Assembly: GCF_011290365.1 (NCBI RefSeq) | Contig: NZ_CP049786.1 | Coordinates: 2,480,001-2,544,000 of the forward strand | Direction of reading: 5' to 3' | Source of the DNA: Leclercia sp. 29361 | Lineage (GTDB): Bacteria > Pseudomonadota > Gammaproteobacteria > Enterobacterales > Enterobacteriaceae | DNA: 64,000 nucleotides | Program-made: the position numbers and the translations under genes | The notes under the pieces: generated by a model | Databases searched by the model: none | Seen by the model: the letters and a program-made list of their open reading frames with translations, nothing else | What the model was told of the DNA's origin: nothing | In this document: positions 19,513 to 28,924 of the stretch, piece after piece | Layout: each line of letters opens with the position of its first letter | Numbering within the stretch: the first letter of the stretch is position 1

Positions 19513-19518
19513 TTGTGA

Positions 19519-19542
19519 AACCGGCCACTGATGTGGCCGGTT
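19519..19542. terminator. Intrinsic terminator after the PQQ dehydrogenase
   Basis: AACCGGCCAC-TGAT-GTGGCCGGTT is followed by eight Ts. It lies between convergent genes and could serve the minus-strand lipoprotein gene less well. Confidence 0.92.
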
Positions 19543-19552
19543 TTTTTTGTCT

Positions 19553-20005
19553 TTACGGTGTGCCGGACAGAGAGTTCTCAACCCAGATCGCCGTCTTGCC
19601 GTTCTGGTAACTTGCCACCAGATTCTGCCTGACCCCGGCTGGCCAGCAGCTGCGCATCACCGCCCGCTTTGTCTCGTCGAAGAAGGGTTTATCCCCCGCC
19701 GCCTCGTAGTCCGCCGCCCGTCCGTTCAGCTTGACGTTAAACGACACCGTGACTCTGCCGGAGTAGTTCTGCGCCGCGGCCTGCTCTGGATAGCGAGGTT
19801 GTACCCGATAAACATCGCCGTCGCAGTCCGCCTGGCCGCTGTCTGCGGTCGACGTGCTGCCGCCCACCGGAAAAGAGAGACCAACCCCTACGCCGCTGCT
19901 CCCCCCGCCTCCGCCGATCCCTACACCGCCAATCCCCACGCTGCCGCCTGATGCGCATCCGGCCAGTAGCCACGCGGCGCAAACCACCTGCATACATTGT
20001 CTCAT
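19553..20005 (-). CDS. Lipoprotein with TonB C-terminal-like domain
   Basis: The product is a 150-residue predicted lipoprotein. From ATG 20005 the signal MRQCMQVVCAAWLLAGC ends in a lipobox (LAGC). A glycine-rich low-complexity linker follows (GGVGIGGGGGSSGVGVG). The C-terminal 85 residues (PRYPEQAAAQNYSGRVTVSF, VKLNGRAADYE, FDETKRAVMRSCW) show the TonB C-terminal/energy-transducer pattern of YP..A....G.V.V.F.V...G. A longer in-frame start adds 11 residues ahead of the signal and is rejected. Its role is unknown. It has no transmembrane anchor, so it is unlikely to be a classical TonB. Confidence 0.8.
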   Translation of the reverse strand: MRQCMQVVCAAWLLAGCASGGSVGIGGVGIGGGGGSSGVGVGLSFPVGGSTSTADSGQADCDGDVYRVQPRYPEQAAAQNYSGRVTVSFNVKLNGRAADYEAAGDKPFFDETKRAVMRSCWPAGVRQNLVASYQNGKTAIWVENSLSGTP

Positions 20006-20051
20006 CGCCTGTTCCTCTTCAGCCCTTACAACCAGCATAGCGGGGAATAAA

Positions 20052-20084
20052 AAAAGGGTTCATGTCGAAACATGAACCCTTTTT
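20052..20084. terminator. Bidirectional intrinsic terminator
   Basis: AAAAGGGTTCATGT/ACATGAACCCTTTT is a long stem with a CGAA loop. It carries A- and T-runs on both sides and sits between the TonB-like lipoprotein start and the chemoreceptor stop. Confidence 0.85.
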
Positions 20085-20153
20085 GCCCGGCGGCGCTTCG
20101 CTTGCACGGGCTACGGTTTTGTAGGCCCGGTAAGGCGTAGCCGCCACCGGGCA
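20085..20153. repeat. REP/BIME element
   Basis: Two facing REP units, GCCCGGCGGCGCTTCGC...CGGGC and GTAGGCCCGGTAAGGCG...CACCGGGCA, lie just past the chemoreceptor stop codon. Confidence 0.85.
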
Positions 20154-20168
20154 GGATACGCGCTGGGA

Positions 20169-21860
20169 TCAGAAGGTTTCCCAGTTATCCCCATCGGCAA
20201 CGGCCGGGCGCAGCGGTGCAGCTGCCGTGGCCGGGACAACTGTGCTGCTGCTGCGGGTCTGGGTCATACCGTGCAGACGGAAGGTACCCACGGCTTCGGT
20301 CAGACGGGCAGCCTGATCTTCCAGCGAGGCGGCGGCGGCGGAGGCTTCTTCCACCAGCGAGGCGTTCTGCTGGGTCACTTTATCCATCTCCGAAATCGCC
20401 TGGCTGACCTGCACAATGCCACGGCTCTGCTCGTCTGAGGCGGCGGCGATCTCCAGCATAATATCGGTCACGCGTTTCACCGCTTCCACGATCTCGCTCA
20501 TGGTGTTACCGGCAGCAACCACTTCCCCGGAGCCCTGGTCAATAAGCGACACCGACTCGTTGATCAGCCCTTCAATCTCTTTCGCAGCGTTGGCGCTGCG
20601 GCTGGCCAGCGTACGGACTTCGCTGGCAACCACCGCAAACCCACGGCCCTGCTCACCGGCGCGGGCCGCTTCCACCGCGGCGTTCAGCGCCAGGATGTTG
20701 GTCTGGAAAGCGATGCTGTTGATCACCGCGGTGATCTCAGAGATTTTCTTCGAGCTGGTAGAGATGTTGCCCATGGTTTTCACCACCCCGGAGACCATCT
20801 GGCCGCCACGGCTGGCTTTACCGGAAGCGTCTTCCGCCAGTTTGCTGGCGTGATGCGCGTTATCGGCGTTCTGCTTCACGGTGGCGGTCAGCTGCTCCAT
20901 GCTGGCTGCCGTCTGCTCAATGGCCGCAGCCTGCTGTTCGGTACGGGATGAGAGATCGGTGTTCCCGGCGGAGATTTCGCTGGTGCCGCGGTAGATCTCT
21001 TCCGCGCCCTGACGCACGGTGCCAACGGTGCCCACCAGTGAACGCTGCATGGTTTGCAGGTCGTGGGTCAGACGGCCAATTTCGCTGCGTCCGGTGAGAT
21101 CGTCGGCCAGGGTCAGGTCGCCTTTGGCGATATGGGCAATGCGATTCGCCGCGCGCTGCAGCGGGTTAATCACCGTGCGACGCAGCACGATAAAGGTAAG
21201 CACCGTCATCACCAGCGCCAGACCAATGGCACCGACCATAAAGATCAGCCCCATCTGGGTGCGGGTGTGCGCCTCTTCGGTCAACATATTTGCGCGGTCA
21301 GTACGGATCTTGATCGCCTTCAGCAGCACCACGTTATAGGCGTCATCCAGCGGACGCGCCGACTCATTTTCATGGTTAATGATGGCTTCGAACATGCCGT
21401 TTTTGGCATATTTCAGCATCGGCTGCAGACCGTCGATGTAGGCCTGATAGTTGGATTTCAGCTCGCCATCCAGCGCTTCATCCGCCGGAGTACGAACGCC
21501 GCGATCCATATAGGCGGCAAAGCCTGCCTGGGACTGTTTAATACGCTGTTCAGCTTCGGCGATGTTCTTTTTCATCGCCTCCATTTCCGCGATACGGCTG
21601 GCGGCACCCGCGTGGATCATGTTGATACGCGCCGTGCGCAGGTGGTTTGAACTGTTGGATAACCCGGTACGCACCTGGATTTCAGCGGTCACATCCCGCA
21701 GATCCTTATCGGCCTGCAGTAAAAAATAGCCTGCCAGCCCGGCGCTCAGGGCAAACAGCAAAATAATACCACCCAAAATCGAGGAGATAAGCGGAAGCAG
21801 CCTGATGTGATGCAGGAAGCCCAGCTTATGTTGCGCCCGAACTGTTGTTGTTTTGTCCAT
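20169..21860 (-). CDS. Methyl-accepting chemotaxis protein (Tsr/Tar type)
   Basis: This inner-membrane chemoreceptor has 563 residues. A short cytoplasmic start ([11 protein letters not shown]) leads into TM1 at about residues 20-45. A periplasmic four-helix ligand domain follows (to about 200), then TM2, a HAMP domain ([22 protein letters not shown]) and a long signalling coiled coil with the conserved tip [20 protein letters not shown]. The last five residues are NWETF, the CheR/CheB-docking pentapeptide of high-abundance receptors. ATG 21860 is chosen because an in-frame extension of 73 codons would cover the sigma-28 promoter. The ligand is unknown. Confidence 0.93.
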   Translation of the reverse strand: MDKTTTVRAQHKLGFLHHIRLLPLISSILGGIILLFALSAGLAGYFLLQADKDLRDVTAEIQVRTGLSNSSNHLRTARINMIHAGAASRIAEMEAMKKNIAEAEQRIKQSQAGFAAYMDRGVRTPADEALDGELKSNYQAYIDGLQPMLKYAKNGMFEAIINHENESARPLDDAYNVVLLKAIKIRTDRANMLTEEAHTRTQMGLIFMVGAIGLALVMTVLTFIVLRRTVINPLQRAANRIAHIAKGDLTLADDLTGRSEIGRLTHDLQTMQRSLVGTVGTVRQGAEEIYRGTSEISAGNTDLSSRTEQQAAAIEQTAASMEQLTATVKQNADNAHHASKLAEDASGKASRGGQMVSGVVKTMGNISTSSKKISEITAVINSIAFQTNILALNAAVEAARAGEQGRGFAVVASEVRTLASRSANAAKEIEGLINESVSLIDQGSGEVVAAGNTMSEIVEAVKRVTDIMLEIAAASDEQSRGIVQVSQAISEMDKVTQQNASLVEEASAAAASLEDQAARLTEAVGTFRLHGMTQTRSSSTVVPATAAAPLRPAVADGDNWETF

Positions 21861-21912
21861 AGCCGTTGACTCTCTTAGAGGTAAGATGCGTGCAAACACG
21901 CCTGTAAAATAG

Positions 21913-21939
21913 TCATCGGCACTACAAGGAATTTGATTA
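21913..21939 (-). promoter_or_regulatory. Sigma-28 (FliA) flagellar promoter of the chemoreceptor gene
   Basis: Read on the minus strand: TAAT, exactly 15 bases, then GCCGATGA. The consensus is TAAA-N15-GCCGATAA. It ends about 53 bp upstream of the start codon. Confidence 0.75.
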
Positions 21940-21994
21940 CGGCTAAAATCGCAACACTGGTCACACTTTCGCATGATTTTTAAAGAAATGTCGT

Positions 21995-22020
21995 CCCGCT
22001 GCCCATAAAGGCACAGCGGG
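21995..22020 (-). terminator. Probable terminator of frmA
   Basis: CCCGCTG...CAGCGGG is an imperfect hairpin 12 bp past the frmA stop. A T-rich stretch lies beyond it on the minus strand. Confidence 0.6.
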
Positions 22021-22032
22021 AGAGAAGATGGA

Positions 22033-23163
<1,131 letters not shown>

Positions 23164-23180
23164 TTAGTGATGTCAGGTGT

Positions 23181-23456
23181 TTATTTTAGATAAGAGCGCA
23201 GCAAATGACCGACTTCTGCCATTCTGACGGCCCGCTGATCGGCGGTAGTCTCGCCCGTCACCAGCTCATCTTTGAGGTGAATTTCAACCATCTCGCCCAT
23301 CAACCCGTTTGCCGCCCCGCGCACCGCGGCGATCTGCTGCAGGATGGCGAGGCAGGGTTCGCCGGATTCGAGCGCCCGCTCCAGGGCATCGACCTGCCCG
23401 CGAATGCGGCGCACGCGCGTCAGGACACGTTTTTTATCTTCAGGTGAATGTGGCAT
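23181..23456 (-). CDS. frmR: Formaldehyde-sensing repressor FrmR
   Basis: FrmR is an all-helical CsoR/RcnR-family repressor. In E. coli and Salmonella, formaldehyde crosslinks Pro2 to Cys35 and relieves repression. The 91-residue product has Pro2 (MPHS), Cys35 (GEPCLAIL) and His60 (VEIH), the residues that set aldehyde sensing. The segment RVRRIRGQVDALERALE is family-typical. ATG 23456 follows AGGAG. An operator-like dyad with a G-tract lies just upstream, supporting autoregulation of frmR-frmA. Confidence 0.95.
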   Translation of the reverse strand: MPHSPEDKKRVLTRVRRIRGQVDALERALESGEPCLAILQQIAAVRGAANGLMGEMVEIHLKDELVTGETTADQRAVRMAEVGHLLRSYLK

Positions 23457-23471
23457 GGGAGGGGCTCCTGG

Positions 23472-23493
23472 ATACTGTAGGGGGGTATGGTAT
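23472..23493. promoter_or_regulatory. FrmR operator-like site
   Basis: ATACTGTAGGGGGGTATGGTAT has ATAC/GTAT ends around a six-G tract, the A/T-flanked G-tract form of CsoR/RcnR-family operators. It is about 16 bp upstream of the frmR start codon. Confidence 0.7.
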
Positions 23494-23686
23494 GCGATCT
23501 GCTACAGCGATGTAAACCGTGATCTCTGCGCAGCCCGGTAAAGGTGGCGTCCCACTGGCTTACCCAACTTTGCGCTTTCTTACTTTATCGCTCGAATAAA
23601 TATCAAAGCGGCATGTCATCATGTTGGCAAATACCACCACCACGACGTTGCGACACGTCCGGATAATGAAAAAGGCCTGCACCACT

Positions 23687-24010
23687 ATGATCAAACTTAC
23701 CCCGGCACTCCTTCTTGCGGGAAGCGTTCTCCTCGCGGGCTGTGATATGGAGCTCTCGCAGGAAGCGAAATCCAAAGTTGAAGAGACGACCCAAGAGGCG
23801 AATGCCTCGGTAGAGGCGTTAACCCACTCCGTGAACAGCGAAATGGAAAAAGCTAAACAGAGCGCCCTCACCTCTACCCTGTCGGAAGAGACGAACAAGC
23901 AAATCGACAGCGTTAAGCAGAAAGCGGAGGAGATCGGCAATATGAAAGTCTCCGAACTGCTCAGTTTTGGTGGCGATAACGACGCGGAAAGTGAATCTGA
24001 AGAGAACTGA
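23687..24010 (+). CDS. Small predicted lipoprotein
   Basis: This 107-residue lipoprotein does not match a family I recognise. From ATG 23687, MIKLTPALLLAGSVLLAGC is a compact signal with a lipobox (LAGC). ATG 23666 would add seven residues and is equally possible; neither has a strong ribosome site. The mature part is short, charged and helical (LSQEAKSKVEETTQEAN, EMEKAKQSAL), suggesting a coiled coil. It ends in an acidic tail (GGDNDAESESEEN). It stands alone between frmR (divergent) and an FAD oxidase (convergent). The function is not known. Confidence 0.72.
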   Translation: MIKLTPALLLAGSVLLAGCDMELSQEAKSKVEETTQEANASVEALTHSVNSEMEKAKQSALTSTLSEETNKQIDSVKQKAEEIGNMKVSELLSFGGDNDAESESEEN

Positions 24011-24078
24011 TCCCGGTTAACGCTAAACGCCAGTCCGACTCGCTGCGGACTGGCTTAGCTGATACATTCTGACCGACC

Positions 24079-25452
24079 TCATACCGGCTTGATGTTCTGA
24101 TTCATCCGGAACAGATTTGTCGGGTCATACTTGCTCTTGATCTCCACCAGCCGGTTCCAGGTTGCACCGTAGGCGAAGGCGATGCGGTCGGTCTCCTCTT
24201 GAGTGAGGAAGTTAATATAGGCCCCGCTGCTAGCAAAGGGCTGGGATTGGGCGAAGAACGCCCGCGCCCAGGCGATGCAGCGCTCATCCTCGGCGGCGGT
24301 TTCCCAGCGGCCATGTACGTTCATCACGTAATTCGCATCCCGGCTGGAGTAGGCCATGGCTTCGGGGGCGATGCGGGTCGTCTCACCGCCAATCGTCCCG
24401 ATAAATATTTCACAGTGCGGTGACGGCAGTCTGGCCGCGTAGTCGACGATGGCATCGATCACCCCGTCGCTGATTTGCGTGAAGTTGTGTGACTTCCAGT
24501 AGTTGCGCGCCCCTTTCGCCAGCAACGGATCGAACGCCTGCTGCCAGGCGACATAGGGCTGCACGCCGACGTGCTCGCCAATCACCGTCCCGAAGTCGCG
24601 CAGCGTGGCGATAAGTTGCTCTCCCATTTCAGGATGGCCGACATAGCACAGGGCGAGCGCCACCATCTCTTTCCCGTGAAACGCCTCAGGCAGGAAAGGC
24701 AGCGGTGGTGCCTTGCGGGTGACCATCCAGACATTGAGCTCTTCCGGCATGCTACAGGTGAAGCGGGCAAACTGGGTGATCACCTGCTTTGCCTCTTTAA
24801 ACGGAAAGACGATCAGCCCGCTCAGCACATCCGGCCCAACGGGATGGAGCTTGAAGTCAAAGCGCGTTACCACCCCGAAGTTACCGCCCCCGCCGCGCAG
24901 GCCCCAGAAGAGATCCGCGTTTTCTGATTCGCTGGCATAAAGCTGTCGGCCATCTGCCGTGACCACTTCTGCCGAGAGCAGGTTGTCGATGGTCATACCG
25001 TACTTGCGACTCAGCCAGCCAAAACCGCCCCCGAGCGTCAGGCCGGCCACCCCGGTGGTCGAATTGATGCCCAGCGGTGTGGCGAGGCCATGGACCTGCA
25101 CCGCCCGATCAAAATCTCCCAGCGTGCAGCCTGGCCCGACGCTGGCCGTTCGGGTGGTCGGGTCCACCTGCACGTCCTTCATCAGCGAGAGGTCGATCAT
25201 CAGCCCGTCGTCGCACACGGCGTTGCCGGCGATGTTGTGTCCTCCTCCGCGGATCGAAATGAGCAGATGTTGCGTGCGACCAAACTGAATGGCCCGAATA
25301 ACATCTTCCGTTGACGCGCAGCGTGCGATTACTGCGGGTTTGCGGTCGACCATGGCGTTCCAGATCTGGCGCACCTCGTCGTAGCCGGCATCGTCCGGAA
25401 GAAGCACTTCCCCCTGGAAGTGCGTTTTAAATTCATCGATTGTGACCTTCAT
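24079..25452 (-). CDS. FAD-linked (BBE-type) oxidoreductase
   Basis: This 457-residue flavoprotein of the PCMH/VAO family has an N-terminal FAD-binding domain and a C-terminal berberine-bridge-enzyme motif (YDPTNLFRMNQNI). The covalent-flavin histidine motif RGGGHN lies near residue 70. The second attachment cysteine of bicovalent members appears absent; the region reads GGGFGWLSRKYGM. No signal peptide is visible, so it is probably cytoplasmic. Relatives oxidise sugars or other alcohols with oxygen as acceptor. The substrate here is unknown. ATG 25452 follows AGGGGA. It is divergent from the small-protein pair at 25.6 kb. Confidence 0.85.
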   Translation of the reverse strand: MKVTIDEFKTHFQGEVLLPDDAGYDEVRQIWNAMVDRKPAVIARCASTEDVIRAIQFGRTQHLLISIRGGGHNIAGNAVCDDGLMIDLSLMKDVQVDPTTRTASVGPGCTLGDFDRAVQVHGLATPLGINSTTGVAGLTLGGGFGWLSRKYGMTIDNLLSAEVVTADGRQLYASESENADLFWGLRGGGGNFGVVTRFDFKLHPVGPDVLSGLIVFPFKEAKQVITQFARFTCSMPEELNVWMVTRKAPPLPFLPEAFHGKEMVALALCYVGHPEMGEQLIATLRDFGTVIGEHVGVQPYVAWQQAFDPLLAKGARNYWKSHNFTQISDGVIDAIVDYAARLPSPHCEIFIGTIGGETTRIAPEAMAYSSRDANYVMNVHGRWETAAEDERCIAWARAFFAQSQPFASSGAYINFLTQEETDRIAFAYGATWNRLVEIKSKYDPTNLFRMNQNIKPV

Positions 25453-25627
25453 GATTATCCCCTGGTGTTGTTTAACCCTACTAATTATGGTGGGTTTCGC
25501 GCGTCATGAGGGTGTGAAGCGGGATTTATTCAGGTGTGCCCGTAAGGAAAATTTTCAGCATAACCTTAAGGCAGCCGCAGCCGGGATCGGCCAGACTTAA
25601 CCTTTTTGTTTATAAGGATGCCCCGCG

Positions 25628-25825
25628 ATGAGACGTTTGGTCATGTCGATCTTCTCCAGCCCGGAGTCATTGCTGCAGGTAATGAGTCAGCAGGAAATCA
25701 TTGAAGCCGTCGAGGACGGCGACCGTATTATTATCGATCAGGACGGTAACGCCTCGGTCAACTACAAGAGCAAAGAGGTGCGTGAGGACTTTCTGCGCCA
25801 TGTTAACGCGCTGAAGAGGGCCTGA
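25628..25825 (+). CDS. Small conserved-looking protein of unknown function
   Basis: This 65-residue soluble protein starts at an ATG preceded by AAGGA. It is not recognised. The visible pattern, MSQQEIIEAVEDGDRI then IIDQDGNASVNYKSKEV, suggests a short alpha-beta domain, with DQDGN as a turn. An internal ATG at residue 6 (MSIFSS) is a possible alternative start. The stop codon is one base before the ATG of the downstream membrane-protein gene, so the two are almost certainly cotranscribed and translationally coupled. The joint function is not known. Confidence 0.72.
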   Translation: MRRLVMSIFSSPESLLQVMSQQEIIEAVEDGDRIIIDQDGNASVNYKSKEVREDFLRHVNALKRA

Positions 25826-25826
25826 A

Positions 25827-26597
25827 ATGGGAACGGCGATATTTATGGTGCTGATGGTGTGCGGGTACTGGTACACCAGCCGCGACCTCTCCACCCGGTT
25901 TAAAATTAAGCGTTCTTTTGGCTGGGATGTCTATTTTCTGGTCGCGCTGTATGGCTGTATTTTCGTCCTGCAGGGGGTGATCGCCACCGGCCTGCTCTGG
26001 CTGCTGCTGCTCGGTGCCTCCTGGGCTGCCAATACCTTCCATCTTACTGCGCAGCCCGACGCTAACTGGCAAGTGGATTTTATGAACTGGAGCTTTCTGG
26101 GCATCCAGGCGCCGGTGGTAGTAATGCTGGCCTTTGCCATCCTGTTTTGTCTCTATCGTTCTAACTGGGCGGGCAGCGCCAGGCTGGACGGCGAAGGCCG
26201 GAAACAGCTGTATAAACGCCTGTCGCAATCAAGCGGTATTGAGCAGCTGCTGTATCAGTGTATGGAGGAAGGTGAGCTGGCGCTGGTGACCCTCAAGTCG
26301 CGACGTATTTACGTCGGCATGATCCATACCGCGACGCTGGAATACGAAAAGACGGCCAATATCGTGCTGATCCCGATGCTCAGCGGCTACCGTGACGGTA
26401 CGACGCTAAACCTGTGCATTGAGCACAACTACAGCAAGTGGTATGCCGACCATGACGTTACCCTCGACTCCCAGCCCCGAAGCGCGATGGCCTTTCGAAA
26501 AGTGATTATGTTGGATCAAATTGAAAGTCTCTCATTATTCGATCCGGCCAGCGCCAGCTCGCTGGATCTGGAGCAGCGTTCGGAGAAAATTGACTGA
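25827..26597 (+). CDS. Membrane protein with cytoplasmic C-terminal domain, unknown function
   Basis: The 256-residue product has three hydrophobic segments (about residues 2-14, 34-66 and 90-110). A cytoplasmic domain follows, beginning near RLDGEGRKQLYKRLSQ. That domain contains a beta-rich stretch (LVTLKSRRIYVGMIH and IVLIPMLSGYRDG) that resembles a small Sm/PRC-like barrel; this is a pattern impression only. The gene follows the 65-codon gene by one base. No catalytic motif is visible. It could be an envelope-associated adaptor, but I assign no function. Confidence 0.72.
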   Translation: MGTAIFMVLMVCGYWYTSRDLSTRFKIKRSFGWDVYFLVALYGCIFVLQGVIATGLLWLLLLGASWAANTFHLTAQPDANWQVDFMNWSFLGIQAPVVVMLAFAILFCLYRSNWAGSARLDGEGRKQLYKRLSQSSGIEQLLYQCMEEGELALVTLKSRRIYVGMIHTATLEYEKTANIVLIPMLSGYRDGTTLNLCIEHNYSKWYADHDVTLDSQPRSAMAFRKVIMLDQIESLSLFDPASASSLDLEQRSEKID

Positions 26598-26631
26598 TCG
26601 GTTCAGCGATCATGAAGATGGCTCATGTTGT

Positions 26632-26741
26632 AGTGAAATTTAGTCGCTTTCACTCGTTCCGGGGCTCTGGCATAAAAGATGCATTAATGTATCAGTAACA
26701 TAAAGAGTGACATGAAATCGTTTCACTCTTTATGCCAGAGC
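26632..26741 (+). promoter_or_regulatory. Structured leader of mesX with nested inverted repeats
   Basis: Three dyads precede the mesX ribosome site. AGTGAAA/TTTCACT lies at 26632-26654. A perfect 13-bp pair, GCTCTGGCATAAA/TTTATGCCAGAGC, lies at 26664-26676 and 26729-26741. A perfect 10-bp pair, TAAAGAGTGA/TCACTCTTTA, lies at 26701-26710 and 26723-26732. The last two share bases 26729-26732, so full pairing of one disrupts the other. The loop holds TGAA-ATCGT-TTCA (26713-26725), the spacing of a MetR box. The AGGA ribosome site starts three bases later. Attenuation or MetR control is inferred. Confidence 0.55.
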
Positions 26742-26753
26742 TCAGGAAGTGAG

Positions 26754-27743
26754 ATGACGATGAATAAAGACTTCACCTTTACGATCAAACGCAGTCGGTT
26801 CGATGAGAATTACAATCCCTCAGAAAACACGCGCATTACCACTAACTTTGCCAATCTGGCCCGGGGCGACAACCGCCAGCAGAACCTGCGTAATACCTTA
26901 GCGATGATCGATAATCGGTTTAACGCCCTCGCCCACTGGGACAACCCCAAAGGCGATCGTTATAGCGTTGAGTTGGACATTATCTCTGTCGAGATGAATA
27001 TTGCTGCGGAAGATAACCGCTTCACCTTCCCGGCAATCGAAATATTAAAAACTAATATTGTCGATAAACAAACCAACGAGCGTATTGAAGGTATTGTCGG
27101 GAATAACTTCTCTTCCTACGTCCGGGATTATGATTTCAGCGTCTTGCTGCCGGATCACAATAAGCAGCAGACCGAGTTCAGCATTCCGCAGGATTTTGGC
27201 GCGTTGCACGGCAATATCTTCAAGCATTTCGTGAATTCAGAAGCGTACCAGCAGAACTTTAACAAGCCGCCGGTGATCTGCCTTAGCGTCTCCAATAAAA
27301 ATGTCTATCAACGCATCGGGAATGAACATCCGGTGTTAGGCATCGAATATCAGCAGCAGGGGTCCTCCCTGACGGAAGCGTACTTCAAAAAAATGGGCCT
27401 GCAGGTGCGCTATTTTATGCCGCCAAACAGTGCCGCCCCGCTGGCGTTCTTTTTCATCGGCGATTTACTGAATGACTACAGCTTTATTGAGCTGATCGGC
27501 ACCATCAGCACCATGGAGACGTTCCAGAAAATCTACCGGCCTGAGATTTATAACGCGAACTCGGTTGCCGGGCACTATTACCAGCCCAGCCTGACGAACC
27601 AGGATCACTCCTTAACCAAGATTGTTTACGATCGCGAAGAGCGTAGCCAGTTAGCGATTGAGCAGGGCAAATTTACTGAGAAACATTTCATCACCCCGTA
27701 CAAGAATATTCTTGAGCAATGGTCTGCTCAGTACGCTCGTTGA
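26754..27743 (+). CDS. mesX: MesX (DUF1852), partner of the oxygen-dependent methionine synthase
   Basis: This 329-residue DUF1852 protein is called from its adjacency to a MesD-type core methionine synthase and its overall sequence (KDFTFTIKRSRFDENYNP at the start, NTRITTNFANLARGDNRQQN pattern following). Published genetics show MesD needs a DUF1852 protein and oxygen, and needs neither methyl-folate nor cobalamin. MesX is thought to help supply the methyl group by an unknown route. ATG 26754 follows AGGA by six bases. ATG 26760 and an in-frame ATG at 26712 inside the leader hairpin are alternatives. It lies 27 bp upstream of mesD. Confidence 0.85.
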   Translation: MTMNKDFTFTIKRSRFDENYNPSENTRITTNFANLARGDNRQQNLRNTLAMIDNRFNALAHWDNPKGDRYSVELDIISVEMNIAAEDNRFTFPAIEILKTNIVDKQTNERIEGIVGNNFSSYVRDYDFSVLLPDHNKQQTEFSIPQDFGALHGNIFKHFVNSEAYQQNFNKPPVICLSVSNKNVYQRIGNEHPVLGIEYQQQGSSLTEAYFKKMGLQVRYFMPPNSAAPLAFFFIGDLLNDYSFIELIGTISTMETFQKIYRPEIYNANSVAGHYYQPSLTNQDHSLTKIVYDREERSQLAIEQGKFTEKHFITPYKNILEQWSAQYAR

Positions 27744-27770
27744 TTCATTAAAAATATAAGGTCACCTGTT

Positions 27771-28793
27771 ATGAAAACATTGCTCCCCACGTCTACAGCC
27801 GGCAGCTTGCCTAAACCGTCCTGGCTTGCCCAACCTGAGACCCTGTGGTCCCCCTGGAAGCTGGAAAACGAGGAATTACTCGCCGGTAAGCAGGATGCGC
27901 TGCGTTTATCCCTCGACGATCAGCTGCGGGCGGGGATTGATATCGTCAGCGATGGTGAGCAAACGCGTCAGCATTTCGTCACCACGTTTATTGAGCACCT
28001 CAGCGGCGTCGATTTTGAGAAGCGCGAAGTGGTTAAGATCCGTAATCGCTATGATGCCAGCGTGCCGACGGTGGTGGGTGCTGTCGCCCGCCAGAAGCCG
28101 GTGTTTGTTGAGGATGCTAAATATCTCCGTCAGCTCACCACCCAGCCGATTAAATGGGCGCTGCCGGGTCCGATGACGATGATCGACACCCTCTATGACA
28201 ACCACTATAAAAGCCGCGAAAAACTGGCCTGGGAGTTCGCAAAGATCCTCAACCAGGAAGCCAGAGAGTTAGAGGCGGCGGGTGTGGACATTATTCAGTT
28301 TGATGAACCGGCCTTTAACGTGTTCTTCGACGAGGTCAATGACTGGGGCATCGCCGCATTAGAACGCGCCATCGAAGGGCTGAAATGCGAAACGGCGGTG
28401 CATATCTGCTACGGCTATGGCATCAAAGCCAATACCGACTGGAAAAAGACCCTGGGCTCAGAGTGGCGGCAATATGAAGAGGCGTTCCCGAAACTGCAGA
28501 CCTCGAATATCGATATCATCTCGCTGGAGTGCCATAACTCCCACGTACCGATGGATCTGCTGGAGCTGATCCGTGGTAAGAAAGTGATGGTGGGCGCCAT
28601 CGACGTGGCAACCAATACCATCGAGACGCCGGAAGAGGTTGCCAATACCTTACGTAAAGCGCTGCAGTTCGTTGATGCTGACAAGCTCTACCCTTCCACC
28701 AACTGCGGAATGGCGCCGTTGTCCCGCCAGGTGGCTAACGGCAAGCTCAATGCGTTAAGCGCCGGCGCGGAGATTATTCGCAGAGAGCTGTAA
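27771..28793 (+). CDS. mesD: Core methionine synthase MesD (MetE C-terminal-domain family)
   Basis: This 340-residue zinc methyltransferase is homologous to the catalytic half of MetE and lacks the folate-binding N-terminal domain. The start LPTSTAGSLPKPSWL, FDEPAFNVF, and zinc-ligand regions VHICYGYG (His, Cys), SLECHNS (Glu) and STNCGMAPLSRQV (Cys) are present. It makes methionine from homocysteine. In the MesD family the methyl donor is not 5-methyltetrahydrofolate, and activity depends on MesX and oxygen. It is second in the mesX-mesD operon, and its transcript probably ends at the REP hairpin at 28808. A 48-bp relic of a second copy lies at 37.8 kb. Confidence 0.9.
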   Translation: MKTLLPTSTAGSLPKPSWLAQPETLWSPWKLENEELLAGKQDALRLSLDDQLRAGIDIVSDGEQTRQHFVTTFIEHLSGVDFEKREVVKIRNRYDASVPTVVGAVARQKPVFVEDAKYLRQLTTQPIKWALPGPMTMIDTLYDNHYKSREKLAWEFAKILNQEARELEAAGVDIIQFDEPAFNVFFDEVNDWGIAALERAIEGLKCETAVHICYGYGIKANTDWKKTLGSEWRQYEEAFPKLQTSNIDIISLECHNSHVPMDLLELIRGKKVMVGAIDVATNTIETPEEVANTLRKALQFVDADKLYPSTNCGMAPLSRQVANGKLNALSAGAEIIRREL

Positions 28794-28807
28794 GATTTAG
28801 TTCGAAC

Positions 28808-28840
28808 GTAGGCCGGGCAAGCGAAGCGCGCCCGGCTTTT
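28808..28840 (+). repeat. REP unit acting as likely terminator of mesD
   Basis: GGCCGGGC-AAGCGAAGCGC-GCCCGGC is followed by TTTTC, 15 bp past the mesD stop. It is a REP palindrome with the form of an intrinsic terminator. Confidence 0.7.
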
Positions 28841-28924
28841 CTTTACATTCCATTTCGTCACGACTGTATTACCGGAACAGACAATTGTTCGATGCGCTTC
28901 TCAGGTCTACCCTTGAAGTTCTAT

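Noticed and set aside
26713..26725. TGAA-N5-TTCA as a proven MetR site
   Set aside because: The spacing fits, but the centre base is C rather than A/T and it lies very near the start codon; it is kept only as part of the leader description.
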